Shown: in pieces, positions 1 through 13,165 of the stretch
Position numbering within the stretch: position 1 is the first letter of the stretch
Layout of the letters: the number at the start of each line of letters is the position of its first letter
Source: Amaranthus tricolor
Taxonomy: Eukaryota; Streptophyta; Magnoliopsida; Caryophyllales; Amaranthaceae
Direction: 5' to 3'
Assembly: GCF_026212465.1 (NCBI RefSeq)
Contig: NC_080059.1
Coordinates: forward strand, 25,373,292-25,437,291
Length of the DNA: 64,000 nucleotides
Made by a program: the position numbers and the translations under genes
Notes under the pieces: model-generated
What the model was told of the DNA's origin: nothing
What the model saw: the letters and a program-made list of their open reading frames with translations, nothing else
Database searches by the model: none

Positions 1-3000
1 ATTCTTCATCGTTCATTCTTCATTGACCATTAATCCTTGTTCATTCTTCATCGATCATTCTTCATTGATCATTGTTCCTTGTTCATTCTTCATCGTTCAT
101 TCTTCATTGATCATTGATCCTTGTTCATTCTTCATCGTTCATTCTTTATTGATCATTGATCCTTGTTCCTTCTTCATCGTTCATTCTTCATTGATCATTG
201 ATCCTTGTTCATTCTTCATCGTTCATTCGTCATTGATCATTGATCCTTGTTCATTCTTCATCGTTCATTCGTCATTGACCATTACTCCTTGTTCATTCTT
301 CATCGTTCATTCTTCATTGATCATTGGTCCTTGTTCATTCTTCATCGTTCATTCGTCATTGATCATTGATCCTTGTTCATTCTTCATTGATCATTGATCC
401 TTGTTCATTCTTCATCGTTCATTCTTCATTGACCATTGATCCTTGTTCATTCTTCATCGTTCATTCTTCATTGACCATTAATCCTTGTTCATTCTTCATT
501 GATCATTGTTCCTTGTTCATTCTTCATCGCTCATTCTTCATTGATCATTGATCCTTGTTCATTCTTCATCGTTCATTCTTCATTGATCATTGATCCTTGT
601 TCATTCTTCATCGTTCATTCGTCATTGATCATTGATCCTTGTTCATTCTTCATCGTTCATTCGTCATTGACCATTACTCCTTGTTCATTCTTCATCGTTC
701 ATTCTTCATTGATCATTCATCCTTGTTCATTCTTCATCGTTCATTCTTCTTTGATCATTGATCCTTGTTCATTCTTCATTGATCATTGATCCTTGTTCAT
801 TCTTCATCGTTCATTCTTCATTGACCATTGATCCTTGTTCATTCTTCATCGTTCATTCTTCATTGACCATTAATCCTTGTTCATTCTTCATTGATCATTC
901 TTCATTGATCATTGTTCCTTTTTCATTCTTCATCGTTCATTCTTCATTGATCATTGATCCTTGTTCATTCTTCATCGTTCATTCTTCATTGATCATTGAT
1001 CCTTGTTCATTCTTCATCGTTCATTCGTCATTGATCATTGATCCTTGTTCATTCTTCATCGTTCATTCGTCATTGACCATTACTCCTTGTTCATTCTTCA
1101 TCGTTCATTCTTCATTGATCATTGATCCTTGTTCATTCTTCATCGTTCATTCGTCATTGATCATTGATCCTTATTCATTCTTCATCGTTCATTTTTCATT
1201 TATCATTGATCCTTGTTCATTCTTCATCGTTCATTCTTCATTGATCATTGATCCTTGTTCATTCTTCATCGTTCATTCGTCATTGATCATTGATCCTTGT
1301 TCATTCTTCATCGTTCATTCGTCATTGACCATTACTCCTTGTTCATTCTTCATCGTTCATTCTTCATTGATCATTGATCCTTGTTCATTCTTCATCGTTC
1401 ATTCGTCATTGATCATTGATCCTTATTCATTCTTCATCGTTCATTTTTCATTTATCATTGATCCTTGTTCATTCTTCATCGTTCATTCTTCATCGATCAT
1501 TGATCCTAGTTCATTCTTCATCGTTGATTCGTCATTGACCATTAATCCTTGTTCATTCTTCATCGTTCATTCTTCATTAATCATTGAACCTTGTTCATTC
1601 TTCATCGTTCATTCTTCTTTGATCATTGATCCTTGTTCATTCTTCATTGATCATTGATCCTTGTTCATTCTTCATCGTTCATTCGTCATTGATCATTGAT
1701 CCTTGTTCATTCTTCATCGTTCATTCTTCATTGATCATTGATCCTTGTTCATTCTTCATCGTTCATTCGTCATTGATCATTGATCCTTGTTCATTCTTCA
1801 TCGTTCTGTCGTCATTGACCATTACTCCTTGTTCATTCTTCATCGTTCATTCTTCATTGATCATTGATCCTTGTTCATTCTTCATCGTTCATTCTTCTTT
1901 GATCATTAATCCTTGTTCATTCTTCATTGATCATTGATCCTTGTTCATTCTTCATCGTTCATTCTTCATTGACCATTGATCCTTGTTCATTCTTCATCGT
2001 TCATTCTTCATTGACCATTAATCCTTGTTCATTCTTCATTGATCATTGTTCCTTGTTCATTCTTCATCGCTCATTCTTCATTGATCATTGATCCTTGTTC
2101 ATTCTTCATCGTTCATTCTTCATTGATCATTGATCCTTGTTCATTCTTCATCGTTCATTCGTCATTGATCATTGATCCTTGTTCATTCTTCATCGTTCAT
2201 TCGTCATTGACCATTACTCCTTGTTCATTCTTCATCGTTCATTCTTCATTGATCATTGATCCTTGTTCATTCTTCATCGTTCATTCGTCATTGATCATTG
2301 ATCCTTATTCATTCTTCATCGTTCATTTTTCATTTATCATTGATCCTTGTTCATTCTTCATCGTTCATTCTTCATTGATCATTGATCCTTGTTCATTCTT
2401 CATCGTTCATTCGTCATTGACCATTAATCCTTGTTCATTCTTCATCGTTCATTCTTCATTGATCATTGATCCTTGTTCATTCTTCATCGTTCATTCGTCA
2501 TTGACCATTAATCCTTGTTCATTCTTCATCGTTCATTCTTCATTGATCATTGAACCTTGTTCATTCTTCATCGTTCATTCTTCTTTGATCATTGATCCTT
2601 GTTCATTCTTCATTAATCATTGATCCTTGTTCATTCTTCATCGTTCATTCGTCATTGATCATTGATCCTTGTTCATTCTTCATCGTTCATTCTTCATTGA
2701 TCATTGATCCTTGTTCATTCTTCATCGTTCATTCGTCATTGATCATTGATCCTTGTTCATTCTTCATCGTTCATTCGTCATTGACCATTACTCCTTGTTC
2801 ATTCTTCATCGTTCATTCTTCATTGATCATTGATCCGTGTTCATTCTTCATCGTTCATTCTTCTTTGATCATTGATCCTTGTTCATTCTTCATTGATCAT
2901 TGATCCTTGTTCATTCTTCATCGTTCATTCTTCATTGACCATTGATCCTTGTTCATTCTTCATCGTTCATTCTTCATTGACCATTAATCCTTGTTCATTC

Positions 3001-4669
3001 TTCATCGATCATTCTTCATTGATCATTGTTCCTTGTTCATTCTTCATCGTTCATTCTTCATTGATCATTGATCCTTGTTCATTCTTCATCGTTCATTCTT
3101 CATTGATCATTGATCCTTGTTCATTCTTCATCGTTCATTCGTCATTGATCATTGATCCTTGTTCATTCTTCATCGTTCATTCGTCATTGACCATTACTCC
3201 TTGTTCATTCTTCATCGTACATTCGTCATTGATCATTGATCCTTGTTCATTCTTCATTGATCATTGATCCTTGTTCATTCTTCATCGTTCATTCGTCATT
3301 GATCATTGATCCTTGTTCATTCTTCATCGTTCATTCGTCATTGACCATTACTCCTTGTTCATTCTTCATCGTTCATTCTTCATTGATCATTGATCCTTGT
3401 TCATTCTTCATCGTTCATTCTTCTTTGATCGTTGATCCTTGTTCATTCTTCATTGATCATTGATCCTTGTTCATTCTTCATCGTTCATTCTTCATTGACC
3501 ATTGATCCTTGTTAATTCTTCATCGTTCATTCTTCATTGACCATTAATCCTTGTTCATTCTTCATCGATCATTCTTCATTGATCATTGTTCCTTGTTCAT
3601 TCTTCATCGTTCATTCTTCATTGATCATTGATCCTTGTTCATTCTTCATCGTTCATTCTTCATTGATCATTGATCCTTGTTCATTCTTCATCGTTCATTC
3701 TTCATTGATCATTGATCCTTGTTCATTCTTCATCGTTCATTCGTCATTGATCATTGATCCTTGTTCATTCTTCATCGTTCATTCGTCATTGACCATTACT
3801 CCTTGTTCATTCTTCATCGTTCATTCTTCATCGTTCATTCTTCATTGATCATTGATCCTTGTTCATTCTTCATCGTTCATTCGTCATTGATCATTGATCC
3901 TTATTCATTCTTCATCGTTCATTTTTCATTTATCATTGATCCTTGTTCATTCTTCATCGTTCATTCTTCTTTGATCATTGATCCTTGTTCATTCTTCATT
4001 GATCATTGATCCTTGTTCATTCTTCATCGTTCATTCTTCATTGACCATTGATCCTTGTTCATTCTTCATCGTTCATTCTTCATTGACCATTAATCCTTGT
4101 TCATTCTTCATCGATCATTCTTCATTGATCATTGTTCCTTGTTCATTCTTCATCGTTCATTCTTCATTGATCATTGATCCTTGTTCATTCTTCATCGTTC
4201 ATTCTTCATTGATCATTGATCCTTGTTCATTCTTCATCGTTCATTCGTCATTGATCATTGATCCTTGTTCATTCTTCATCGTTCATTTGTCAATGACCAT
4301 TAATCCTTGTTCATTCTTCATCGTTCATTCTTCATAGATCCTTGTTCATTCTTCATCGTTCATTCGTCATTGACCATTAATCCTTGTTCATTGATCCTTG
4401 TTCATTCTTCATTGATCATTGATCCTTGTTCATTCTTCATCGTTCATTCGTCATTGATCATTGATCCTTGTTCATTCTTCATCGTTCATTCGTCATTGAC
4501 CATTACTCCTTGTTCATTCTTCATCGTTCATTCTTCATTGATCATTGATCCTTGTTCATTCTTCATCGTTCATTCTTCTTTGATCATTGATCCTTGTTCA
4601 TTCTTCATTGATCATTGATCCTTGTTCATTCTTCATCGTTCATTCTTCATTGACCATTGATCCTTGTTC
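1..4669 (+). repeat. HOR of 4669 bp, copy A
   Basis: The order of variant monomers from base 1 recurs from 4670 (offset 4669) and again from 8415 (offset 8414). This copy carries the full set, including a segment of about 924 bp, roughly 249-1172, that copy B lacks. Landmarks include a CTGTCGTC monomer near 1806, a CCTAGTTC monomer near 1507, a CATCGTACATTC monomer near 3216 and the 35-bp and 14-bp monomers near 4335-4400. The unit may begin before the window, so its boundaries are arbitrary. Confidence 0.8.
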
Positions 4670-7600
4670 ATTCTTCATCGTTCATTCTTCATTGACCATT
4701 AATCCTTGTTCATTCTTCATCGATCATTCTTCATTGATCATTGTTCCTTGTTCATTCTTCATCGTTCATTCTTCATTGATCATTGATCCTTGTTCATTCT
4801 TCATCGTTCATTCTTTATTGATCATTGATCCTTGTTCCTTCTTCATCGTTCATTCTTCATTGATCATTGATCCTTGTTCATTCTTCATCGTTCATTCGTC
4901 ATTGATCATTGATCCTTATTCATTCTTCATCGTTCATTTTTCATTTATCATTGATCCTTGTTCATTCTTCATCGTTCATTCTTCATTGATCATTGATCCT
5001 TGTTCATTCTTCATCGTTCATTCGTCATTGATCATTGATCCTTGTTCATTCTTCATCGTTCATTCGTCATTGACCATTACTCCTTGTTCATTCTTCATCG
5101 TTCATTCTTCATTGATCATTGATCCTTGTTCATTCTTCATCGTTCATTCGTCATTGATCATTGATCCTTATTCATTCTTCATCGTTCATTTTTCATTTAT
5201 CATTGATCCTTGTTCATTCTTCATCGTTCATTCTTCATCGATCATTGATCCTAGTTCATTCTTCATCGTTGATTCGTCATTGACCATTAATCCTTGTTCA
5301 TTCTTCATCGTTCATTCTTCATTAATCATTGAACCTTGTTCATTCTTCATCGTTCATTCTTCTTTGATCATTGATCCTTGTTCATTCTTCATTGATCATT
5401 GATCCTTGTTCATTCTTCATCGTTCATTCGTCATTGATCATTGATCCTTGTTCATTCTTCATCGTTCATTCTTCATTGATCATTGATCCTTGTTCATTCT
5501 TCATCGTTCATTCGTCATTGATCATTGATCCTTGTTCATTCTTCATCGTTCTGTCGTCATTGACCATTACTCCTTGTTCATTCTTCATCGTTCATTCTTC
5601 ATTGATCATTGATCCTTGTTCATTCTTCATCGTTCATTCTTCTTTGATCATTAATCCTTGTTCATTCTTCATTGATCATTGATCCTTGTTCATTCTTCAT
5701 CGTTCATTCTTCATTGACCATTGATCCTTGTTCATTCTTCATCGTTCATTCTTCATTGACCATTAATCCTTGTTCATTCTTCATTGATCATTGTTCCTTG
5801 TTCATTCTTCATCGCTCATTCTTCATTGATCATTGATCCTTGTTCATTCTTCATCGTTCATTCTTCATTGATCATTGATCCTTGTTCATTCTTCATCGTT
5901 CATTCGTCATTGATCATTGATCCTTGTTCATTCTTCATCGTTCATTCGTCATTGACCATTACTCCTTGTTCATTCTTCATCGTTCATTCTTCATTGATCA
6001 TTGATCCTTGTTCATTCTTCATCGTTCATTCATCATTGATCATTGATCCTTATTCATTCTTCATCGTTCATTTTTCATTTATCATTGATCCTTGTTCATT
6101 CTTCATCGTTCATTCTTCATTGATCATTGATCCTTGTTCATTCTTCATCGTTCATTCGTCATTGACCATTAATCCTTGTTCATTCTTCATCGTTCATTCT
6201 TCATTGATCATTGATCCTTGTTCATTCTTCATCGTTCATTCGTCATTGACCATTAATCCTTGTTCATTCTTCATCGTTCATTCTTCATTGATCATTGAAC
6301 CTTGTTCATTCTTCATCGTTCATTCTTCTTTGATCATTGATCCTTGTTCATTCTTCATTAATCATTGATCCTTGTTCATTCTTCATCGTTCATTCGTCAT
6401 TGATCATTGATCCTTGTTCATTCTTCATCGTTCATTCTTCATTGATCATTGATCCTTGTTCATTCTTCATCGTTCATTCGTCATTGATCATTGATCCTTG
6501 TTCATTCTTCATCGTTCATTCGTCATTGACCATTACTCCTTGTTCATTCTTCATCGTTCATTCTTCATTGATCATTGATCCGTGTTCATTCTTCATCGTT
6601 CATTCTTCTTTGATCATTGATCCTTGTTCATTCTTCATTGATCATTGATCCTTGTTCATTCTTCATCGTTCATTCTTCATTGACCATTGATCCTTGTTCA
6701 TTCTTCATCGTTCATTCTTCATTGACCATTAATCCTTGTTCATTCTTCATCGATCATTCTTCATTGATCATTGTTCCTTGTTCATTCTTCATCGTTCATT
6801 CTTCATTGATCATTGATCCTTGTTCATTCTTCATCGTTCATTCTTCATTGATCATTGATCCTTGTTCATTCTTCATCGTTCATTCGTCATTGATCATTGA
6901 TCCTTGTTCATTCTTCATCGTTCATTCGTCATTGACCATTACTCCTTGTTCATTCTTCATCGTACATTCGTCATTGATCATTGATCCTTGTTCATTCTTC
7001 ATTGATCATTGATCCTTGTTCATTCTTCATCGTTCATTCGTCATTGATCATTGATCCTTGTTCATTCTTCATCGTTCATTCGTCATTGACCATTACTCCT
7101 TGTTCATTCTTCATCGTTCATTCTTCATTGATCATTGATCCTTGTTCATTCTTCATCGTTCATTCTTCTTTGATCGTTGATCCTTGTTCATTCTTCATTG
7201 ATCATTGATCCTTGTTCATTCTTCATCGTTCATTCTTCATTGACCATTGATCCTTGTTAATTCTTCATCGTTCATTCTTCATTGACCATTAATCCTTGTT
7301 CATTCTTCATCGATCATTCTTCATTGATCATTGTTCCTTGTTCATTCTTCATCGTTCATTCTTCATTGATCATTGATCCTTGTTCATTCTTCATCGTTCA
7401 TTCTTCATTGATCATTGATCCTTGTTCATTCTTCATCGTTCATTCTTCATTGATCATTGATCCTTGTTCATTCTTCATCGTTCATTCGTCATTGATCATT
7501 GATCCTTGTTCATTCTTCATCGTTCATTCGTCATTGACCATTACTCCTTGTTCATTCTTCATCGTTCATTCTTCATCGTTCATTCTTCATTGATCATTGA

Positions 7601-8414
7601 TCCTTGTTCATTCTTCATCGTTCATTCGTCATTGATCATTGATCCTTATTCATTCTTCATCGTTCATTTTTCATTTATCATTGATCCTTGTTCATTCTTC
7701 ATCGTTCATTCTTCTTTGATCATTGATCCTTGTTCATTCTTCATTGATCATTGATCCTTGTTCATTCTTCATCGTTCATTCTTCATTGACCATTGATCCT
7801 TGTTCATTCTTCATCGTTCATTCTTCATTGACCATTAATCCTTGTTCATTCTTCATCGATCATTCTTCATTGATCATTGTTCCTTGTTCATTCTTCATCG
7901 TTCATTCTTCATTGATCATTGATCCTTGTTCATTCTTCATCGTTCATTCTTCATTGATCATTGATCCTTGTTCATTCTTCATCGTTCATTCGTCATTGAT
8001 CATTGATCCTTGTTCATTCTTCATCGTTCATTTGTCAATGACCATTAATCCTTGTTCATTCTTCATCGTTCATTCTTCATAGATCCTTGTTCATTCTTCA
8101 TCGTTCATTCGTCATTGACCATTAATCCTTGTTCATTGATCCTTGTTCATTCTTCATTGATCATTGATCCTTGTTCATTCTTCATCGTTCATTCGTCATT
8201 GATCATTGATCCTTGTTCATTCTTCATCGTTCATTCGTCATTGACCATTACTCCTTGTTCATTCTTCATCGTTCATTCTTCATTGATCATTGATCCTTGT
8301 TCATTCTTCATCGTTCATTCTTCTTTGATCATTGATCCTTGTTCATTCTTCATTGATCATTGATCCTTGTTCATTCTTCATCGTTCATTCTTCATTGACC
8401 ATTGATCCTTGTTC
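4670..8414 (+). repeat. HOR copy B, 3745 bp (copy A minus about 924 bp)
   Basis: This copy follows copy A monomer for monomer, except that it jumps from the equivalent of about 248 to that of about 1173. The missing 924 bp is exactly 22 monomers of 42 bp. Bases 1094-4917 match 4839-8662 at a constant offset of 3745. I noticed one substitution against copy A, G2287 to A6032, a CpG to CpA change; a full alignment was not done. The near identity implies a recent duplication. Confidence 0.8.
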
Positions 8415-11400
8415 ATTCTTCATCGTTCATTCTTCATTGACCATTAATCCTTGTTCATTCTTCATCGATCATTCTTCATTGATCATTGTTCCTTGTTCAT
8501 TCTTCATCGTTCATTCTTCATTGATCATTGATCCTTGTTCATTCTTCATCGTTCATTCTTTATTGATCATTGATCCTTGTTCCTTCTTCATCGTTCATTC
8601 TTCATTGATCATTGATCCTTGTTCATTCTTCATCGTTCATTCGTCATTGATCATTGATCCTTGTTCATTCTTCATCGTTCATTCGTCATTGACCATTACT
8701 CCTTGTTCATTCTTCATCGTTCATTCTTCATTGATCATTGATCCTTGTTCATTCTTCATCGTTCATTCGTCATTGATCATTGATCCTTGTTCATTCTTCA
8801 TTGATCATTGATCCTTGTTCATTCTTCATCGTTCATTCTTCATTGACCATTGATCCTTGTTCATTCTTCATCGTTCATTCTTCATTGACCATTAATCCTT
8901 GTTCATTCTTCATTGATCATTGTTCCTTGTTCATTCTTCATCGCTCATTCTTCATTGATCATTGATCCTTGTTCATTCTTCATCGTTCATTCTTCATTGA
9001 TCATTGATCCTTGTTCATTCTTCATCGTTCATTCGTCATTGATCATTGATCCTTGTTCATTCTTCATCGTTCATTCGTCATTGACCATTACTCCTTGTTC
9101 ATTCTTCATCGTTCATTCTTCATTGATCATTCATCCTTGTTCATTCTTCATCGTTCATTCTTCTTTGATCATTGATCCTTGTTCATTCTTCATTGATCAT
9201 TGATCCTTGTTCATTCTTCATCGTTCATTCTTCATTGACCATTGATCCTTGTTCATTCTTCATCGTTCATTCTTCATTGACCATTAATCCTTGTTCATTC
9301 TTCATTGATCATTCTTCATTGATCATTGTTCCTTTTTCATTCTTCATCGTTCATTCTTCATTGATCATTGATCCTTGTTCATTCTTCATCGTTCATTCTT
9401 CATTGATCATTGATCCTTGTTCATTCTTCATCGTTCATTCGTCATTGATCATTGATCCTTGTTCATTCTTCATCGTTCATTCGTCATTGACCATTACTCC
9501 TTGTTCATTCTTCATCGTTCATTCTTCATTGATCATTGATCCTTGTTCATTCTTCATCGTTCATTCGTCATTGATCATTGATCCTTATTCATTCTTCATC
9601 GTTCATTTTTCATTTATCATTGATCCTTGTTCATTCTTCATCGTTCATTCTTCATTGATCATTGATCCTTGTTCATTCTTCATCGTTCATTCGTCATTGA
9701 TCATTGATCCTTGTTCATTCTTCATCGTTCATTCGTCATTGACCATTACTCCTTGTTCATTCTTCATCGTTCATTCTTCATTGATCATTGATCCTTGTTC
9801 ATTCTTCATCGTTCATTCGTCATTGATCATTGATCCTTATTCATTCTTCATCGTTCATTTTTCATTTATCATTGATCCTTGTTCATTCTTCATCGTTCAT
9901 TCTTCATCGATCATTGATCCTAGTTCATTCTTCATCGTTGATTCGTCATTGACCATTAATCCTTGTTCATTCTTCATCGTTCATTCTTCATTAATCATTG
10001 AACCTTGTTCATTCTTCATCGTTCATTCTTCTTTGATCATTGATCCTTGTTCATTCTTCATTGATCATTGATCCTTGTTCATTCTTCATCGTTCATTCGT
10101 CATTGATCATTGATCCTTGTTCATTCTTCATCGTTCATTCTTCATTGATCATTGATCCTTGTTCATTCTTCATCGTTCATTCGTCATTGATCATTGATCC
10201 TTGTTCATTCTTCATCGTTCTGTCGTCATTGACCATTACTCCTTGTTCATTCTTCATCGTTCATTCTTCATTGATCATTGATCCTTGTTCATTCTTCATC
10301 GTTCATTCTTCTTTGATCATTAATCCTTGTTCATTCTTCATTGATCATTGATCCTTGTTCATTCTTCATCGTTCATTCTTCATTGACCATTGATCCTTGT
10401 TCATTCTTCATCGTTCATTCTTCATTGACCATTAATCCTTGTTCATTCTTCATTGATCATTGTTCCTTGTTCATTCTTCATCGCTCATTCTTCATTGATC
10501 ATTGATCCTTGTTCATTCTTCATCGTTCATTCTTCATTGATCATTGATCCTTGTTCATTCTTCATCGTTCATTCGTCATTGATCATTGATCCTTGTTCAT
10601 TCTTCATCGTTCATTCGTCATTGACCATTACTCCTTGTTCATTCTTCATCGTTCATTCTTCATTGATCATTGATCCTTGTTCATTCTTCATCGTTCATTC
10701 GTCATTGATCATTGATCCTTATTCATTCTTCATCGTTCATTTTTCATTTATCATTGATCCTTGTTCATTCTTCATCGTTCATTCTTCATTGATCATTGAT
10801 CCTTGTTCATTCTTCATCGTTCATTCGTCATTGACCATTAATCCTTGTTCATTCTTCATCGTTCATTCTTCATTGATCATTGATCCTTGTTCATTCTTCA
10901 TCGTTCATTCGTCATTGACCATTAATCCTTGTTCATTCTTCATCGTTCATTCTTCATTGATCATTGAACCTTGTTCATTCTTCATCGTTCATTCTTCTTT
11001 GATCATTGATCCTTGTTCATTCTTCATTAATCATTGATCCTTGTTCATTCTTCATCGTTCATTCGTCATTGATCATTGATCCTTGTTCATTCTTCATCGT
11101 TCATTCTTCATTGATCATTGATCCTTGTTCATTCTTCATCGTTCATTCGTCATTGATCATTGATCCTTGTTCATTCTTCATCGTTCATTCGTCATTGACC
11201 ATTACTCCTTGTTCATTCTTCATCGTTCATTCTTCATTGATCATTGATCCGTGTTCATTCTTCATCGTTCATTCTTCTTTGATCATTGATCCTTGTTCAT
11301 TCTTCATTGATCATTGATCCTTGTTCATTCTTCATCGTTCATTCTTCATTGACCATTGATCCTTGTTCATTCTTCATCGTTCATTCTTCATTGACCATTA

Positions 11401-11625
11401 ATCCTTGTTCATTCTTCATCGATCATTCTTCATTGATCATTGTTCCTTGTTCATTCTTCATCGTTCATTCTTCATTGATCATTGATCCTTGTTCATTCTT
11501 CATCGTTCATTCTTCATTGATCATTGATCCTTGTTCATTCTTCATCGTTCATTCGTCATTGATCATTGATCCTTGTTCATTCTTCATCGTTCATTCGTCA
11601 TTGACCATTACTCCTTGTTCATTCT
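8415..11625 (+). repeat. HOR copy C, partial
   Basis: Matches 1-3211 at offset 8414, including the roughly 924-bp segment absent from copy B. The match ends where CATCGTACATTC in copy A (near 3212) is replaced by CAACGTTCATTC at about 11626, after which the array changes to a different, shorter HOR. Confidence 0.8.
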
Positions 11626-13165
11626 TCAACGTTCATTCTTCATTGATCATTGATCCTTGTTCATTCTTCATCGTTCATTCGTCATTGATCATTGATCCTT
11701 ATTCATTCTTCATCGTTCATTTTTCATTTATCATGGATCCTTGTTCATTCTTCATCGTTCATTCTTCATTGATCATTGATCCTTGTTCATTCTTCATCGT
11801 TCATTCGTCATTGACCATTAATCCTTGTTCATTCTTCATCGTTCATTCTTCATTGATCATTGATCCTTGTTCATTCTTCATCGTTCATTCGTCATTGACC
11901 ATTAATCCTTGTTCATTCTTCATCGTTCATTCTTCATTGATCATTGAACCTTGTTCATTCTTCATCGTTCATTCTTCTTTGATCATTGATCCTTGTTCAT
12001 TCTTCATTGATCATTGATCCTTGTTCATTCTTCATCGTTCATTCGTCATTGATCATTGATCCTTGTTCATTCTTCATCGTTCAATCGTAATTGATCATTG
12101 ATCCTTGTTCATTCTTCATCGTTCATTCATCATTGACCATTAATCCTTGTTCATTCTTCATCGTTCATTCTTCATTGATCATTGATCCTTGTTCATTCTT
12201 CATCGTTCATTCGTCATTGACCATTAATCCTTGTTCATTCTTCATCGTTCATTCTTCATTGATCATTGATCCTTGTTCATTCTTCATCGTTCATTCTTCT
12301 TTGATCATTGATCCTTGTTCATTCTTCATCGTTCATTCGTCATTGACCATTACTCCTTGTTCATTCTTCATCGTTCATTCTTCATTGATCATTAATCTTT
12401 GTTCATTCTTCATCGTTCATTCTTCTTTGATCATTGATCCTTGTTCATTCTTCATTGATCATTGATCCTTGTTCATTCTTCATCGTTCATTCTTCATTGA
12501 CCATTGATCCTTGTTCCTTCTTCATCGTTCATTCTTCATTGACCATTAATCCTTGTTCATTCTTCATCGATCATTCTTCATTGATCATTGTTCCTTGTTC
12601 ATTCTTCATCGTTCATTCTTCATTGATCATTGATCCTTGTTCATTCTTCATCGTTCATTCTTCATTGATCATTGATCCTTGTTCATTCTTCATCGTTCAT
12701 TCGTCATTGATCATTGATCCTTGTTCATTCTTCATCGTTCATTCGTCATTGACCATTACTCCTTGTTCATTCTTCATCGTTCATTCTTCATTGATCATTG
12801 ATCCTTGTTCATTCTTCATCGTTCATTCGTCATTGATCATTGATCCTTATTCATTCTTCATCGTTCATTTTTCATTTATCATTGATCCTTGTTCATTCTT
12901 CATCGTTCATTCTTCATTGATCATTGATCCTTATTCATTCTTCATCGTTCATTCGTCATTGACCATTAATCCTTGTTCATTCTTCATCGTTCATTCTTCA
13001 TTGATCATTGATCCTTGTTCATTCTTCATCGTTCATTCGTCATTGACCATTAATCCTTGTTCATTCTTCATCGTTCATTCTTCATTGATCATTGAACCTT
13101 GTTCATTCTTCATCGTTCATTCTTCTTTGATCATTGATCCTTGTTCATTCTTCATTGATCATTGA
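11286..13165 (+). repeat. Two copies of a 1148-bp HOR
   Basis: The monomer order starting at 11286 recurs at 12434 (offset 1148, which is 7 x 164). The same pattern, with one or more monomers added, reappears at 22850-28523 with period 1190. The unit includes the T-rich CATTTATC monomer, two ACCATTAATCC monomers, a GAACC monomer and a 28-bp monomer. Confidence 0.7.
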
